From: Rhodococcus sp. OK302
GTDB taxonomy: Bacteria > Actinomycetota > Actinomycetes > Mycobacteriales > Mycobacteriaceae
DNA length: 64,000 nt
NCBI RefSeq assembly: GCF_002245895.1
Contig: NZ_NPJZ01000001.1
Span: forward strand, 4,252,501-4,316,500
Direction: 5' to 3'
The notes under the pieces were generated by a model. That model was not told where the DNA came from and did no database searches. It was given only the letters and a program-made list of their open reading frames with translations. How positions within the stretch are numbered: the stretch's first letter is position 1; each line of letters opens with the position of its first letter. This document shows positions 28,183-36,192 of the stretch, one piece after another. The position numbers and the translations under genes were made by a program.

Positions 28183-29511
28183 CTACACGTTGGTATTCGA
28201 CGGATCGCACTCCCGAGACTCGGCCGGCACGTCCGGCGCCGGCCCGTCCCCGGCAGGCCGAATATTGCGCCTGCTCGACAGCGCGATCATCACGATGGCC
28301 GCCGTCAGGGCACAACCACCGAGTACGAACAGACTCGAGGAAAGCTGGGCGGCTCCGCCCACGACACTGATCAGGATCGGCCCGAAGACAAGACCTAGGT
28401 TGCCGCAGAAATTGACGAATCCGCTGACAACGCCGGACGAGTTTCGTGAGAAATTGTCGATGACCCACGCCCACCAGGACCCGAGTCCGGCATAGAGCCC
28501 TGCCACAGCAACGTAAAGGAGAAGCAACTCCACACTGAATCCTCCGTGGATGTATCCCCCCGCGAGCAGCGCGGCACCACCGATCAGCAGAGGGACAGCA
28601 GCATGCCATCCCCGACCCCACGGGGTCTTGTCGGACAGCAAAGAATTCAGCAGCATCGCGATAACGGCAATGACGAACGGTGCGATCGATACAAGTCCGA
28701 CCGTTGCGACGCTTATGCCTGACGCCTGCGCAATCATACTCGGCATCCAGAGGGCCATGCCGTAGAAGGCAGATTGCCAAAGAAGGAAGATGCCGCCGAG
28801 GATCCATGCCATCGGACGCCGAAAAACGCCTCCAACAAACGGTCCAGTCGCCGATTCGGACAGCCGGCCGGCCAGAATATAGTTACGCTCCGCTTCCGAG
28901 AGTCGCCGATCCGTCTCGGGAGAATCTGCACCGAAGACTGCGAACAGGATGGCCATCACGAAAGCAGCCAGTCCGAGACTGATGAACATCCAGTACCAGG
29001 TAACCGCCTGGGTCAGTATTCCGCTGCACAGGCTCGCGATTACCGCGGCCAGAGGGATCGAGATCATGGTGAAGGTGGCCGCCCGCCCACGCTCCCGCAT
29101 CGGGTACCAGTTCGCTACGATCACCGCGAAAGTCGGCCACAATGCGCCCCCAACGAGGCCCATAGCGAATCGAATGGATACGAGCGCACCGTAATTCGGA
29201 ACGATGACACAAAGAATGGCGCACAGGCCCCAGATCGCCAAGGACGCAAGTATTACGCGTTTCGGTCCAAATCTGGTCGCCAGGATGCCGCCGGGAATTT
29301 GGGTGATGACGTAGCCCCAGAAGAATGCACTGAGCAGAACACCGGCCGCTGCCGCGGTGATCTGCAAGTCCGTTGAGATCAGCGGAGTCACAATCGGAAA
29401 ACTGGACTGGTCGACGAACGTGATGAGATAGATCAGGAACAGCATGACGCCAATTCGGTACCAGCGCGCACGCCCGACCTGGGTCTGCGCCCGAGTTGCA
29501 GTAGTAGCCAT
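28183..29511 (-). CDS. MFS transporter, anion:cation symporter (ACS) type
   Basis: A 442-residue 12-TM major-facilitator protein. TM1 carries ITFVDQSSFPIVTPLI and the TM2-3 loop is ATRFGPKRVILAS, resembling the ACS family of organic-anion importers (galactonate, phthalate, hydroxybenzoate and similar substrates). It lies in the middle of the leftward catabolic block, downstream of the RibBA-like gene (about 270 bp) and upstream of the AccD3-like gene. It is a good candidate for uptake of the growth substrate. Confidence 0.85.
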   Translation of the reverse strand: MATTATRAQTQVGRARWYRIGVMLFLIYLITFVDQSSFPIVTPLISTDLQITAAAAGVLLSAFFWGYVITQIPGGILATRFGPKRVILASLAIWGLCAILCVIVPNYGALVSIRFAMGLVGGALWPTFAVIVANWYPMRERGRAATFTMISIPLAAVIASLCSGILTQAVTWYWMFISLGLAAFVMAILFAVFGADSPETDRRLSEAERNYILAGRLSESATGPFVGGVFRRPMAWILGGIFLLWQSAFYGMALWMPSMIAQASGISVATVGLVSIAPFVIAVIAMLLNSLLSDKTPWGRGWHAAVPLLIGGAALLAGGYIHGGFSVELLLLYVAVAGLYAGLGSWWAWVIDNFSRNSSGVVSGFVNFCGNLGLVFGPILISVVGGAAQLSSSLFVLGGCALTAAIVMIALSSRRNIRPAGDGPAPDVPAESRECDPSNTNV

Positions 29512-29784
29512 GGAAAGTGCCTCATATTCAGAAGTAAGGAGGATGAATTCGCAACTTTCGGTGTCCGACGCAGACCTGTATCACGTAGTCGCCCGGACAG
29601 GACGTTCTTCCACTACCGATTGGCAGATGCGGATGCCCGAGCGATCGGATCCCCAACCGCTTCGAACAGCATCTACCTATTCGTGGATGTTTTAGCTGCG
29701 GAACACATTTCAGTAATCCCGCATATGCAATGATGTGCTGGCGTTGCTGAATGCGCCAGGCTCGCGATCATCGTTCACACAACC

Positions 29785-30915
29785 TCAGAATTCGGGTTCA
29801 TTCTCAGCTGCGCCCCGCGCAACATCCAGTGACGTGACACCGGCCCGCGAAAGCCGGTCACGGCTGGCGGGCCCGTCGAACAGACTGATCGAAGTGGCCC
29901 CGAGACTATGCAGAATTGCTGCGAGCGCGCCGTCGTCGGCCTCTGTCCAAGCGTGTCCAGTCGGCACCGGAGCGCCGCGACCATGGGGGCGTCTCAGGTA
30001 GACGAGCAAACCTCCGTCGACCGCGATTCGCTCGGTGGCCTCGGCGAGTTCGCGCCCACAGAAACACGAGTCCGACCCGAAGATATCGCCCATCGTGCAC
30101 TCCGCATGTACCGACACAACAGGACGCGACGGTGTACCCGGACCGCGCAACACTATGTGCTCGGCGCCGGTGACCGCGTCGACGAAGCCCACGACCTCGA
30201 GGGCACTGCGGACGGCGTGCCACGGTAGGCCGAGAGCGCGGGTGACACGGCCGCGAATACCGTCACCGACAAACAGACGGTGCGTGACGAGATCAGCGAC
30301 ATCAACGATCGGATGATCGTGACTGTCACCGAGATCCGCCATGTCGAGCTCACGGACGAGTTCACCGTCGTCACGTACAAGTTGCCCGGTGAGGGCGACC
30401 GGCGGAAGGCCGGCCAAGCGGCAAAGGTCCACTGCAGCTTCGACACGCCCCGGATTGACCGTGACGCCCCCGTTGGAAGCGACGACGGGCATGAGATGTC
30501 CGGGTCGGGTGAAGTCGGCGGGTGTGGAACCCGGATCAGCAAGCACCCGCGCGGTCCGAGCCCGGTCGAGTGCGCTTATGCCCGTAGTGATCCCAACCGC
30601 CGCGTCGATCGAGACAGTGTGCGTCCTGGTTGCGGGGTTGTCTCCACCTCGCACCATCAGAGGCAGGTCGAGGGCCTCGGCCAGATCTGCGGGCAGCGGG
30701 GCGTACAAAAAGCCGGACGACCACCGAACTGCCCAGGCTGTCCACGCAGTATCTGCAAGCGCGGCGGGCAGGACAACGTCGTATCCTCCACCGGAACCGG
30801 ACTCCGCGCGCAAAAGGACGGGTCGGCCGGCCTGCAACGCCGACACAGCCGATTGGATTGCGGATCTGCCTTGCCAGGCATGGCTGCGAGGCAGGGCCGG
30901 CGTCAGGGACATCAC
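29785..30915 (-). CDS. Degenerate RibBA-like protein (DHBP synthase / GTP cyclohydrolase II paralogue)
   Basis: A 376-residue protein that aligns with RibBA through TGISALDRARTARVLAD, TRPGHLMPVVASNGGV, AAVDLCRLAGLPP and the zinc motif HAECTMGDIFGSDSCFCG. The catalytic parts are damaged. The RENEGD loop of DHBP synthase is replaced by AESGSGGGYDVVLP, and the essential His of GHTEAAVD is replaced (PGRVEAAVD). The GTP cyclohydrolase segment after YLRRPHGRGAP lacks about 40-50 residues found in true enzymes, including the DTVEAN-like motif. It overlaps by 4 nt (ATGA) the flavin reductase gene upstream, so the two are made together. It may have a new activity, bind flavin or precursors, or be a scaffold. 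A complete ribBA exists at 48859. Confidence 0.8.
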   Translation of the reverse strand: MMSLTPALPRSHAWQGRSAIQSAVSALQAGRPVLLRAESGSGGGYDVVLPAALADTAWTAWAVRWSSGFLYAPLPADLAEALDLPLMVRGGDNPATRTHTVSIDAAVGITTGISALDRARTARVLADPGSTPADFTRPGHLMPVVASNGGVTVNPGRVEAAVDLCRLAGLPPVALTGQLVRDDGELVRELDMADLGDSHDHPIVDVADLVTHRLFVGDGIRGRVTRALGLPWHAVRSALEVVGFVDAVTGAEHIVLRGPGTPSRPVVSVHAECTMGDIFGSDSCFCGRELAEATERIAVDGGLLVYLRRPHGRGAPVPTGHAWTEADDGALAAILHSLGATSISLFDGPASRDRLSRAGVTSLDVARGAAENEPEF

Positions 30916-31412
30916 ACTGCCTCAACCGCAAGTGCCCGAAAACTACTGCCGTGGAAGACCAATGGTGCGATGTCCGGATGGTCCTGCATCGCTTCAACCC
31001 GAAGCAGAACCACATCATGGTCCCCAGCCCGCACGATCTCGTGGATGGTGCACTCGAGCCACGCAACTGCCCCATGCAGGAGCACCGCGCCACCGTCGGT
31101 GACCGTATAGGACGTATCCGCGAACCGGTCGTCCCCAGACTTGGATGCGAGCCGGCGGCAGGTAAGCCCTTGGTCGCTTCCGAGCACGGACAGACCGAGT
31201 CGGGGGCGGTCGACAAGTAGCGGCCATGTCGTCGACGTGTCCTGCACACACACCGACACCAGAGGTGGGTCTACCGAGACCGAGACGAAGGAGCTCGCTG
31301 CGAAACCCACCGGGGAACCGTCGCGCAGTGCACAGACAGCTGTCACCCCACTCGGGAAGGTGCCGTAGACGGCGCGTAGTGCCATCGGTTCGGAAGGGTT
31401 CGGGATGATCAA
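30912..31412 (-). CDS. Flavin reductase-like, FMN-binding split-barrel protein (1)
   Basis: A 166-residue HpaC/FRD-type flavin reductase that should supply FMNH2 to a separate monooxygenase using NAD(P)H. Motifs GTFPSGVTAVCALRDG (~16-31), FAASSFVSVSVDPPLVSVCV (~37-56) and the C-terminal HGSSFRAL are diagnostic. The start is TTG at 31412, with GGAGG 7 nt upstream. It overlaps the RibBA-like gene by 4 nt and lies 330 bp downstream of the luciferase-like monooxygenase gene, its probable electron acceptor. Confidence 0.9.
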   Translation of the reverse strand: MIIPNPSEPMALRAVYGTFPSGVTAVCALRDGSPVGFAASSFVSVSVDPPLVSVCVQDTSTTWPLLVDRPRLGLSVLGSDQGLTCRRLASKSGDDRFADTSYTVTDGGAVLLHGAVAWLECTIHEIVRAGDHDVVLLRVEAMQDHPDIAPLVFHGSSFRALAVEAV

Positions 31413-31740
31413 GGGAAAACCTCCAGCATTTCAGGGATCTCGCCGGCCGCGTAACTGCCTGCGAGCTGGACGCGTCGCTGGGACGGCGACCGCTGCCCAT
31501 CCGCTCGACGATCGATCAAGACCGGCGAGCGGATGAGCATTGAACGGCGCGGAGTCGGGCCGGCAGTGAATCTCGGTCGGGCCGCAAAATGTCCAAGCCT
31601 GCCAGCCTGATCACGGTGGACCTACCTCCGCTTTGGGTCCCAGTGACATCACATTCGCATTCGTAATGAGAACGGTCACAACGGTTCCAGTCAGTTATGA
31701 AAAGACGCTCTCGCAACTTTCCTGCCGACCGAAGTCCGCA
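31413..31740. other. Gap between monooxygenase and flavin reductase
   Basis: About 330 bp. It could contain a separate promoter for the reductase/RibBA-like pair. I see no strong hairpin, repeat or coding frame in it. Confidence 0.35.
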
Positions 31741-32931
31741 CTAGCTCGTCGGGACAGCCCCGGCCAGCGTGGTGCGCTCCGCGGCATCATCTGCGATTGC
31801 CTTGTCCTGCGCCGCGCGGAATTCCGCACCGAACGCTTTTCGACCCGAGTACAGGCGATCCCACGACGACAGCAGCGGCGCCGAGGTGCCTTGAAACTCG
31901 GGAATGACGTACTGGGCGAACAGTTCCAACGACTTCTTCGTTGCTGCCTGATTCGCCCAGTCGCTCCCGGCAAGCAGCAGTGTTCCGAATCCGCCCGACT
32001 GCTTCTCGAGGCGGCTGACAAGTTCGATGGCCATCTCGGGTGTTCCCACCACTCCCGCGCCGCTCGTATTCAAGTTGTCAACCATTTCTTCATGGGTCGT
32101 CGCGGCAAGCACCTGTTCGATATCCATGCCTTCAGCGGCGAAGGGGCCGGTCGAACCGAACTTCGCCATCGGAACCATGCCGTGACGTACATCCTCGTAC
32201 GCCTGTTCCTTCGTTTCGGCGATGTGAATCGGGGCCATCACGCGCCAGTTGTCCCTACTCACCGACTGTCCGGATTCCTTAGCCCGTTCCTCCATCAGGC
32301 GCCAGGTTTCTCCGACAAACGAGAAGCCACCGTTCGGATCGGTCGCGGCAATCGACAGCAGTCCGAATCCGTACCGGCCGGCGAGCTTGACACCCGATGG
32401 TGAGCGGACTGAAGCAACTGCAATCTCCACTTCGCGGCCCTTGTACGGCAGGACCTGCAGACGAGCGTCCTGCAGTGTGAACCAATCGGTCTCCATGTCG
32501 ACGGTCTCGCCTTTGATCAACCTGCTGATCGCGTCCAAGCCTTCTTCCATCATGCGACGCTGATTATTCGGCTCGATACCCATCATGTGCGCGTCGGTTA
32601 CGAGCGCACCTGGACCGGCACCAAAAATGAAACGTCCACGAGTAATGTTGTCCAACAGTGTAATACGTCCAGCTGCCACCAGAGGATGGTGATAGGGCAC
32701 AGAGGTGACGCCGGTACCGAAACGGATGTCACTCGTGCGCTGCGCTGCTGCCGCGATGAGGAGGTCCGGAGCAGAAACAATCTCGAACCCGCCGGAATGG
32801 TGTTCACCGATCCACGCTTCGTCGTATCCGAGTCGGTCCATATGCTCGATGATGTCGAGGTCGTGTGCGAGCGATACCGATGGGCTCTTCCCCGGAATGT
32901 GGTACGGAGACATGAAGATACCGAACTTCAT
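31741..32931 (-). CDS. Luciferase-like flavin monooxygenase (limonene-monooxygenase-like) (1)
   Basis: A 396-residue member of the bacterial luciferase-like superfamily. MKFGIFMSPYHIPGKSPS opens the TIM barrel; DEAWIGEHHSGGFEIVSAP (~36-54), IRFGTGVTSVPYHHPLV and RFIFGAGPGALVTDAHMMG follow. The sequence resembles proteins annotated as limonene 1,2-monooxygenase and alkanal-type oxygenases. It should use reduced FMN from the flavin reductase encoded downstream. The reaction could be epoxidation, hydroxylation or Baeyer-Villiger oxidation. The ATG at 32931 has AGGA upstream; an in-frame ATG at 32985 has none and would add 18 residues. It follows an SDR gene on the same strand, so alcohol-to-ketone-to-lactone is one attractive order of steps. 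Confidence 0.9.
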   Translation of the reverse strand: MKFGIFMSPYHIPGKSPSVSLAHDLDIIEHMDRLGYDEAWIGEHHSGGFEIVSAPDLLIAAAAQRTSDIRFGTGVTSVPYHHPLVAAGRITLLDNITRGRFIFGAGPGALVTDAHMMGIEPNNQRRMMEEGLDAISRLIKGETVDMETDWFTLQDARLQVLPYKGREVEIAVASVRSPSGVKLAGRYGFGLLSIAATDPNGGFSFVGETWRLMEERAKESGQSVSRDNWRVMAPIHIAETKEQAYEDVRHGMVPMAKFGSTGPFAAEGMDIEQVLAATTHEEMVDNLNTSGAGVVGTPEMAIELVSRLEKQSGGFGTLLLAGSDWANQAATKKSLELFAQYVIPEFQGTSAPLLSSWDRLYSGRKAFGAEFRAAQDKAIADDAAERTTLAGAVPTS

Positions 32932-33003
32932 TGCAGTTTTCCTATCCTTGAATGATTGGGTGTCGTTTTCTGAGACTTGAGCCATTGGGCAGTGGCGGCG
33001 ATG

Positions 33004-33744
33004 TCAATGCATCGAACGTCCACCGTTGACATGAAGGATTTGCCCTGTGACATAGCGTGCGCGGTCCGAACCGAGGAAAACGATTGCCTCGGCGATCTCC
33101 TCGGGACGCCCGAGTCGCGCCATCGGGATCAAGGCCATCATCTGCGGATCGGTGTCCGAGTCGACCTTGCCGTCGGCGAGCGTGCCTCCGGGACCGATAC
33201 AGTTCACTCGAATCGAAGGAGCGAGTTCTGCCGCAATCACACGGGAGAACGAAATGACCCCACCTTTACTCGCCGAGTAAGCAGAGAGTCCGGGATACGG
33301 GATGCGGGCCGCGCCTGAAATAACGTTGACGATCGCCGCACCCTCTTGTTCGCTCAGCACCGGCGCCCAGGCGCGGCACATGAAGAAGGTTCCGTCGAGG
33401 TTTACCGCCAGCGTGCGCCGCCAGACATCATCCGGAGTCTCCGTCATCAACGAGTTCGGGTAAATACCAGCGACATTGGCGAGTACATCAACCTTGCCGA
33501 CGGCCTCCATCACCCGTTCTTTCATGCTCTCGACGCTTGCTGACGACGAAACGTCGACATCGACAGCGAAGTGGGTAACTCCGTGCGACTCCAGGGTTTC
33601 GAGAGCCGCCTTGGCTGCGTCACCGTTCAGATCTGCGACGACAACTTGTGCACCGCGCGATGCATAGATTTGCGCAGTCGCCAGGCCGATGCCCTGGGCA
33701 CCGCCGGTCACGATGACCGTTTTTCCCGCAAGTTCTAGATTCAT
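33004..33744 (-). CDS. Short-chain dehydrogenase/reductase (classical, 246 aa)
   Basis: A classical SDR. The cofactor motif TGGAQGIG is at ~13-20, followed by VVVADLNGDAAKA with Asp suggesting NAD preference. The structural motif NVAGIYP lies near 89, the active-site Ser in NVISGAARI, and the Tyr/Lys in YSASKGGV (~156-160). The C-terminus ends GQILHVNGGRSMH. It is the first gene of the leftward block and shares the 419-bp divergent promoter region with the enoyl-CoA hydratase gene. It should interconvert an alcohol and a ketone for the monooxygenase that follows. Confidence 0.93.
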   Translation of the reverse strand: MNLELAGKTVIVTGGAQGIGLATAQIYASRGAQVVVADLNGDAAKAALETLESHGVTHFAVDVDVSSSASVESMKERVMEAVGKVDVLANVAGIYPNSLMTETPDDVWRRTLAVNLDGTFFMCRAWAPVLSEQEGAAIVNVISGAARIPYPGLSAYSASKGGVISFSRVIAAELAPSIRVNCIGPGGTLADGKVDSDTDPQMMALIPMARLGRPEEIAEAIVFLGSDRARYVTGQILHVNGGRSMH

Positions 33745-34163
33745 ATGCCCTCCGAGGTAACTGTTGTGATGGCAGGGGATAACAGTGGGCCGCGCAGAAC
33801 GCGCGACCGAAGACGGTTGCGACGCGCCGGCCCCACTCCCACATCTTCCGAATGAACCAGATGTCAGGTCGGAATTTTCGAAGCAAGTGCCGTCACGGTC
33901 GATGCCGTTGGCTGTGCGACGAGATCAACGCAGGGAAGTCGGGTCCTGTCGCGAATGCAAACTGTCGGACTCGGTGGCTTTCTAGCACTAGCACCACCCC
34001 CGCTACTCGAAGCTTCGATGATCTTCTAATGATTTGCATCACAAGTCAAGGTTTTAGTTTGATGAAGACCCAAAAAGCGCCGTCCGAGTTCACATTCGCC
34101 CCATTTTGTGGCGCACGTCATGCTACAGTTTTGCATCAATCGAACTATTGAGAGGCTGATGCA
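33745..34163. promoter_or_regulatory. Divergent promoter region with TTTGCATCA repeats
   Basis: TTTGCATCA occurs at 34033-34041 and again at 34130-34138. Its inverse TGATGCAA is at 34157-34164, overlapping the ribosome site and the first base of the hydratase ATG. The last two form an 8-bp inverted repeat with an 18-nt spacer. A protein bound here could block both transcription and translation start of the hydratase, and the upstream copy is placed to affect the divergent SDR operon. Confidence 0.5.
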
Positions 34164-34955
34164 ATGACTGATCTGTTGGTGGACAAACTCAAGGACACGA
34201 CCGTATTCACGCTGAACCGTCCGGACGCGATGAACGCGTTGAACGGCACGATCATGTCGGAACTCGAGGAGGGCCTGCGAGAGTTCAACGCTGACGACGG
34301 CCAACGAGTGGCCATCATTACCGGCGCCGGCACCAGAGCATTCAGCGCTGGCGGAGACCTGAAGGCCATGGCTTCAGGACCGGCGAAGAATGCAGTCCCG
34401 CTCTCTCCCCAACCGGACATCGCAGGTGTGGCCGCAAGCGAGAAGCCAGTGATCGCCGCGGTCAACGGCTTGGCCGTCGCGGGCGGGCTCGAGTTAGCGA
34501 TCTGTGCGGACATCAGAATCGCCGCCGATACGGCATGGTTCGGTGTTTTCGAAGTCAAGCGAGGATTTCTGGCCGGTGTGGCCGCCAACGTCCTGCCGCG
34601 GCTAATGCCCTTCGGAGCTGCGATGGATCTGATGTTGACCGGTGAACGTCTTTCCGCCGAGGATGCGCTTCGTCTCGGACTGATACAGAAGGTTGTTCCT
34701 TCCGAGAAGCTCATCGACACAGCACTCGAAAAAGCTGCCGCCATCGCATCACATTCTCAGGTTGCAGTCCGGGGCACCAAGCAAGTCCTACGCTACTGGC
34801 GTGACGTACAGCTGGCCGAGCAGCAGAAGTACTACGAGTCGGTCATGCAGCGAGTGCTACTCGCCGGCGACTTCGTCGAAGGCGCTCACGCTTTCGCCGA
34901 GAAGCGCGAGCCTACTTTCGCGAACGGCTGGCCTGACCCGTTCACGAACCGGTAG
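34164..34955 (+). CDS. Enoyl-CoA hydratase/isomerase family (1)
   Basis: A 263-residue crotonase-fold protein. The oxyanion-hole segments are GTRAFSAGGDLKAM (~56-69) and VNGLAVAGGLELAICADIRI (~100-119). At the two catalytic Glu positions of true hydratases, the protein has GLELAIC (Glu retained) and FEVKRGFLAG (Glu in FEVKRG). Hydration of an enoyl-CoA is therefore plausible, though crotonases also do isomerase and ring-cleavage reactions. It stands alone on the plus strand, divergent from the SDR/monooxygenase block and ending at a 19-bp-stem terminator shared with the TetR gene. Confidence 0.9.
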   Translation: MTDLLVDKLKDTTVFTLNRPDAMNALNGTIMSELEEGLREFNADDGQRVAIITGAGTRAFSAGGDLKAMASGPAKNAVPLSPQPDIAGVAASEKPVIAAVNGLAVAGGLELAICADIRIAADTAWFGVFEVKRGFLAGVAANVLPRLMPFGAAMDLMLTGERLSAEDALRLGLIQKVVPSEKLIDTALEKAAAIASHSQVAVRGTKQVLRYWRDVQLAEQQKYYESVMQRVLLAGDFVEGAHAFAEKREPTFANGWPDPFTNR

Positions 34956-34990
34956 TTGGACTGCAGTAAGGACTGACCTCGAACCCCGCG

Positions 34991-35031
34991 GCAGACGCTT
35001 CGCCGCAATCTTATTGCGGCGAAGCGTCTGC
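34991..35031. terminator. 19-bp-stem bidirectional terminator overlapping the tetR stop
   Basis: GCAGACGCTTCGCCGCAAT (34991-35009) and ATTGCGGCGAAGCGTCTGC (35013-35031) are exact reverse complements with a 3-nt loop. The TetR stop codon (TAA, complement of 35011-35013) lies in the loop and its last six sense codons form one arm. The same hairpin follows the enoyl-CoA hydratase gene on the other strand. Confidence 0.9.
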
Positions 35032-35610
35032 TTTGGGCGCGAACAAGATCGGTGCAGCAAGTGTGGGTTCCCGCGTGAGCCATTCTGGCAGCATCGCGGC
35101 CAATGTTGCGCCCAAGTCGTCGTCTCGCCCAGCCTCTTGCAGCGATTCCAGCAGAATGGCAAGGATGCCTCCCACCAAGAACGACGCGGCCTTCCCCGCG
35201 TCCAGGCTGCCGGGCTTGCCGGGCGACCGATGGATCGCCTCAGTGAGTTGGTCCACCAGCGTTGTCTTCAACTCGGCCAGTGCCGGCAGATGTGTATCGG
35301 AGACTAGAACTGCGGAACACAGGCGGCGATGCTGCCCGAGATGGGCAAACAGATCTTCGAAGGTAACCGAGGCAGATGTTCCGTCCTGACGATTCACATC
35401 GAGACTCTCCCCCGGCTCGAATTCGTCCAAGATGGACCGGAGCGCTGCGACTCCCACTTCCTCGATACCCGTGAAGTGCGCATAGAACGAACTGCGACTC
35501 ACCCCGGCCTCACGGACGAGTTCGGCGACCGTCGGCATCTTGTCTGCTTCCAGCGACCGTTCGAAGGCCTCCAAAAGTTGTCGACGAGTTCGCATCGAGC
35601 GCGGATCCAT
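35011..35610 (-). CDS. TetR-family transcriptional regulator (1)
   Basis: A 199-residue TetR regulator. The N-terminal HTH is TVAELVREAGVSRSSFYAHF (~27-46), and the C-terminal ligand domain is helical (DAGKAASFLVGGILAILLES). The start at 35610 has a GGGGGGAG site. Upstream, an inverted CTAAC-type operator (35687-35718) contains the same CTAACGGACAACTGT core as the paired sites before both HSL-type hydrolases. Autoregulation and control of the two hydrolases is a strong inference. The ligand is unknown; TetR repressors in such clusters commonly sense a pathway acyl-CoA or ketone. Confidence 0.9.
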   Translation of the reverse strand: MDPRSMRTRRQLLEAFERSLEADKMPTVAELVREAGVSRSSFYAHFTGIEEVGVAALRSILDEFEPGESLDVNRQDGTSASVTFEDLFAHLGQHRRLCSAVLVSDTHLPALAELKTTLVDQLTEAIHRSPGKPGSLDAGKAASFLVGGILAILLESLQEAGRDDDLGATLAAMLPEWLTREPTLAAPILFAPKADASPQ

Positions 35611-35686
35611 CGGATCTCCCCCCGCATGAAAACTGCAGGTGGAATGCCAGTCAAGCCCATGAGGTCACCTCCTTGTCCCATAAACA

Positions 35687-35718
35687 CTAACAGCTGGCAC
35701 TGGACAGTTGTCCGTTAG
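35687..35718. promoter_or_regulatory. TetR operator upstream of tetR
   Basis: The minus-strand reading of 35718-35704 is CTAACGGACAACTGT, identical to the core of the sites at 8913 and 42325. With CTAACAGCTGG at 35687 it forms an imperfect dyad whose outer ends are CTAAC and GTTAG. It lies 77-108 bp upstream of the tetR start, as expected for autoregulation. Confidence 0.7.
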
Positions 35719-36081
35719 CGTTTCTCGAAACCATCGCAGTGCGAAGCGCGTCTCGATGCCAACGACGACGCTCGATCCACCCTTCTCAAAATGAGGACGC
35801 ACCGGTGGAGAAGCCTGGGCGAGCGAGACCTGCGCCCTCCACTCCCAACATCATTGACCCGATGGACCCTGGAACCTGTTGTCTCCGAGTGCATCAGCCT
35901 TCGTCGGGAGTAGTGGGACACGTGACAGCCAATTCGAGCCCTCCAACCTCAGGCATAGACGGGATGCGAAAGTCGTTGACCATCATCGAGTTTCACTCGA
36001 TTCCCGCGCAGTACATCCCGGGAATGGAGGCTTGCATTTTCCTGAGGCCGGCGCGGTACATGCCCTTGACAGACCTCAAGA

Positions 36082-36113
36082 ATATTTAGATGATTGCAAA
36101 TGCATCTAAATAT
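36082..36113. promoter_or_regulatory. Perfect 11-bp-arm dyad upstream of SDR
   Basis: ATATTTAGATG (36082-36092) and CATCTAAATAT (36103-36113) are exact reverse complements separated by 10 bp, centred about 95 bp upstream of the SDR start. This looks like an operator for a dimeric regulator (GntR/FadR- or TetR-like). It is not the CTAAC motif. Confidence 0.65.
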
Positions 36114-36192
36114 GGATGCGGATCCTACTTCACTTCTGGCGGTTCCGCGAAGATCGTGATGGCCGTCATATTCCAAAACCGGAAGGTTTCAC

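Larger units (their letters stand above)
35611..36192. other. Divergent region between tetR and SDR with two operators
   Basis: About 580 bp without a convincing gene. The tetR side carries the CTAACGGACAACTGT operator (35687-35718). The SDR side carries an 11-bp-arm dyad (36082-36113). Short open frames between them have no ribosome sites. Confidence 0.45.

Noticed and set aside
29544..29695. Possible small gene after GGAGG in the MFS leader
   Set aside because: The GGAGG directly abuts the ATG, so spacing is wrong, and the predicted peptide has no features.
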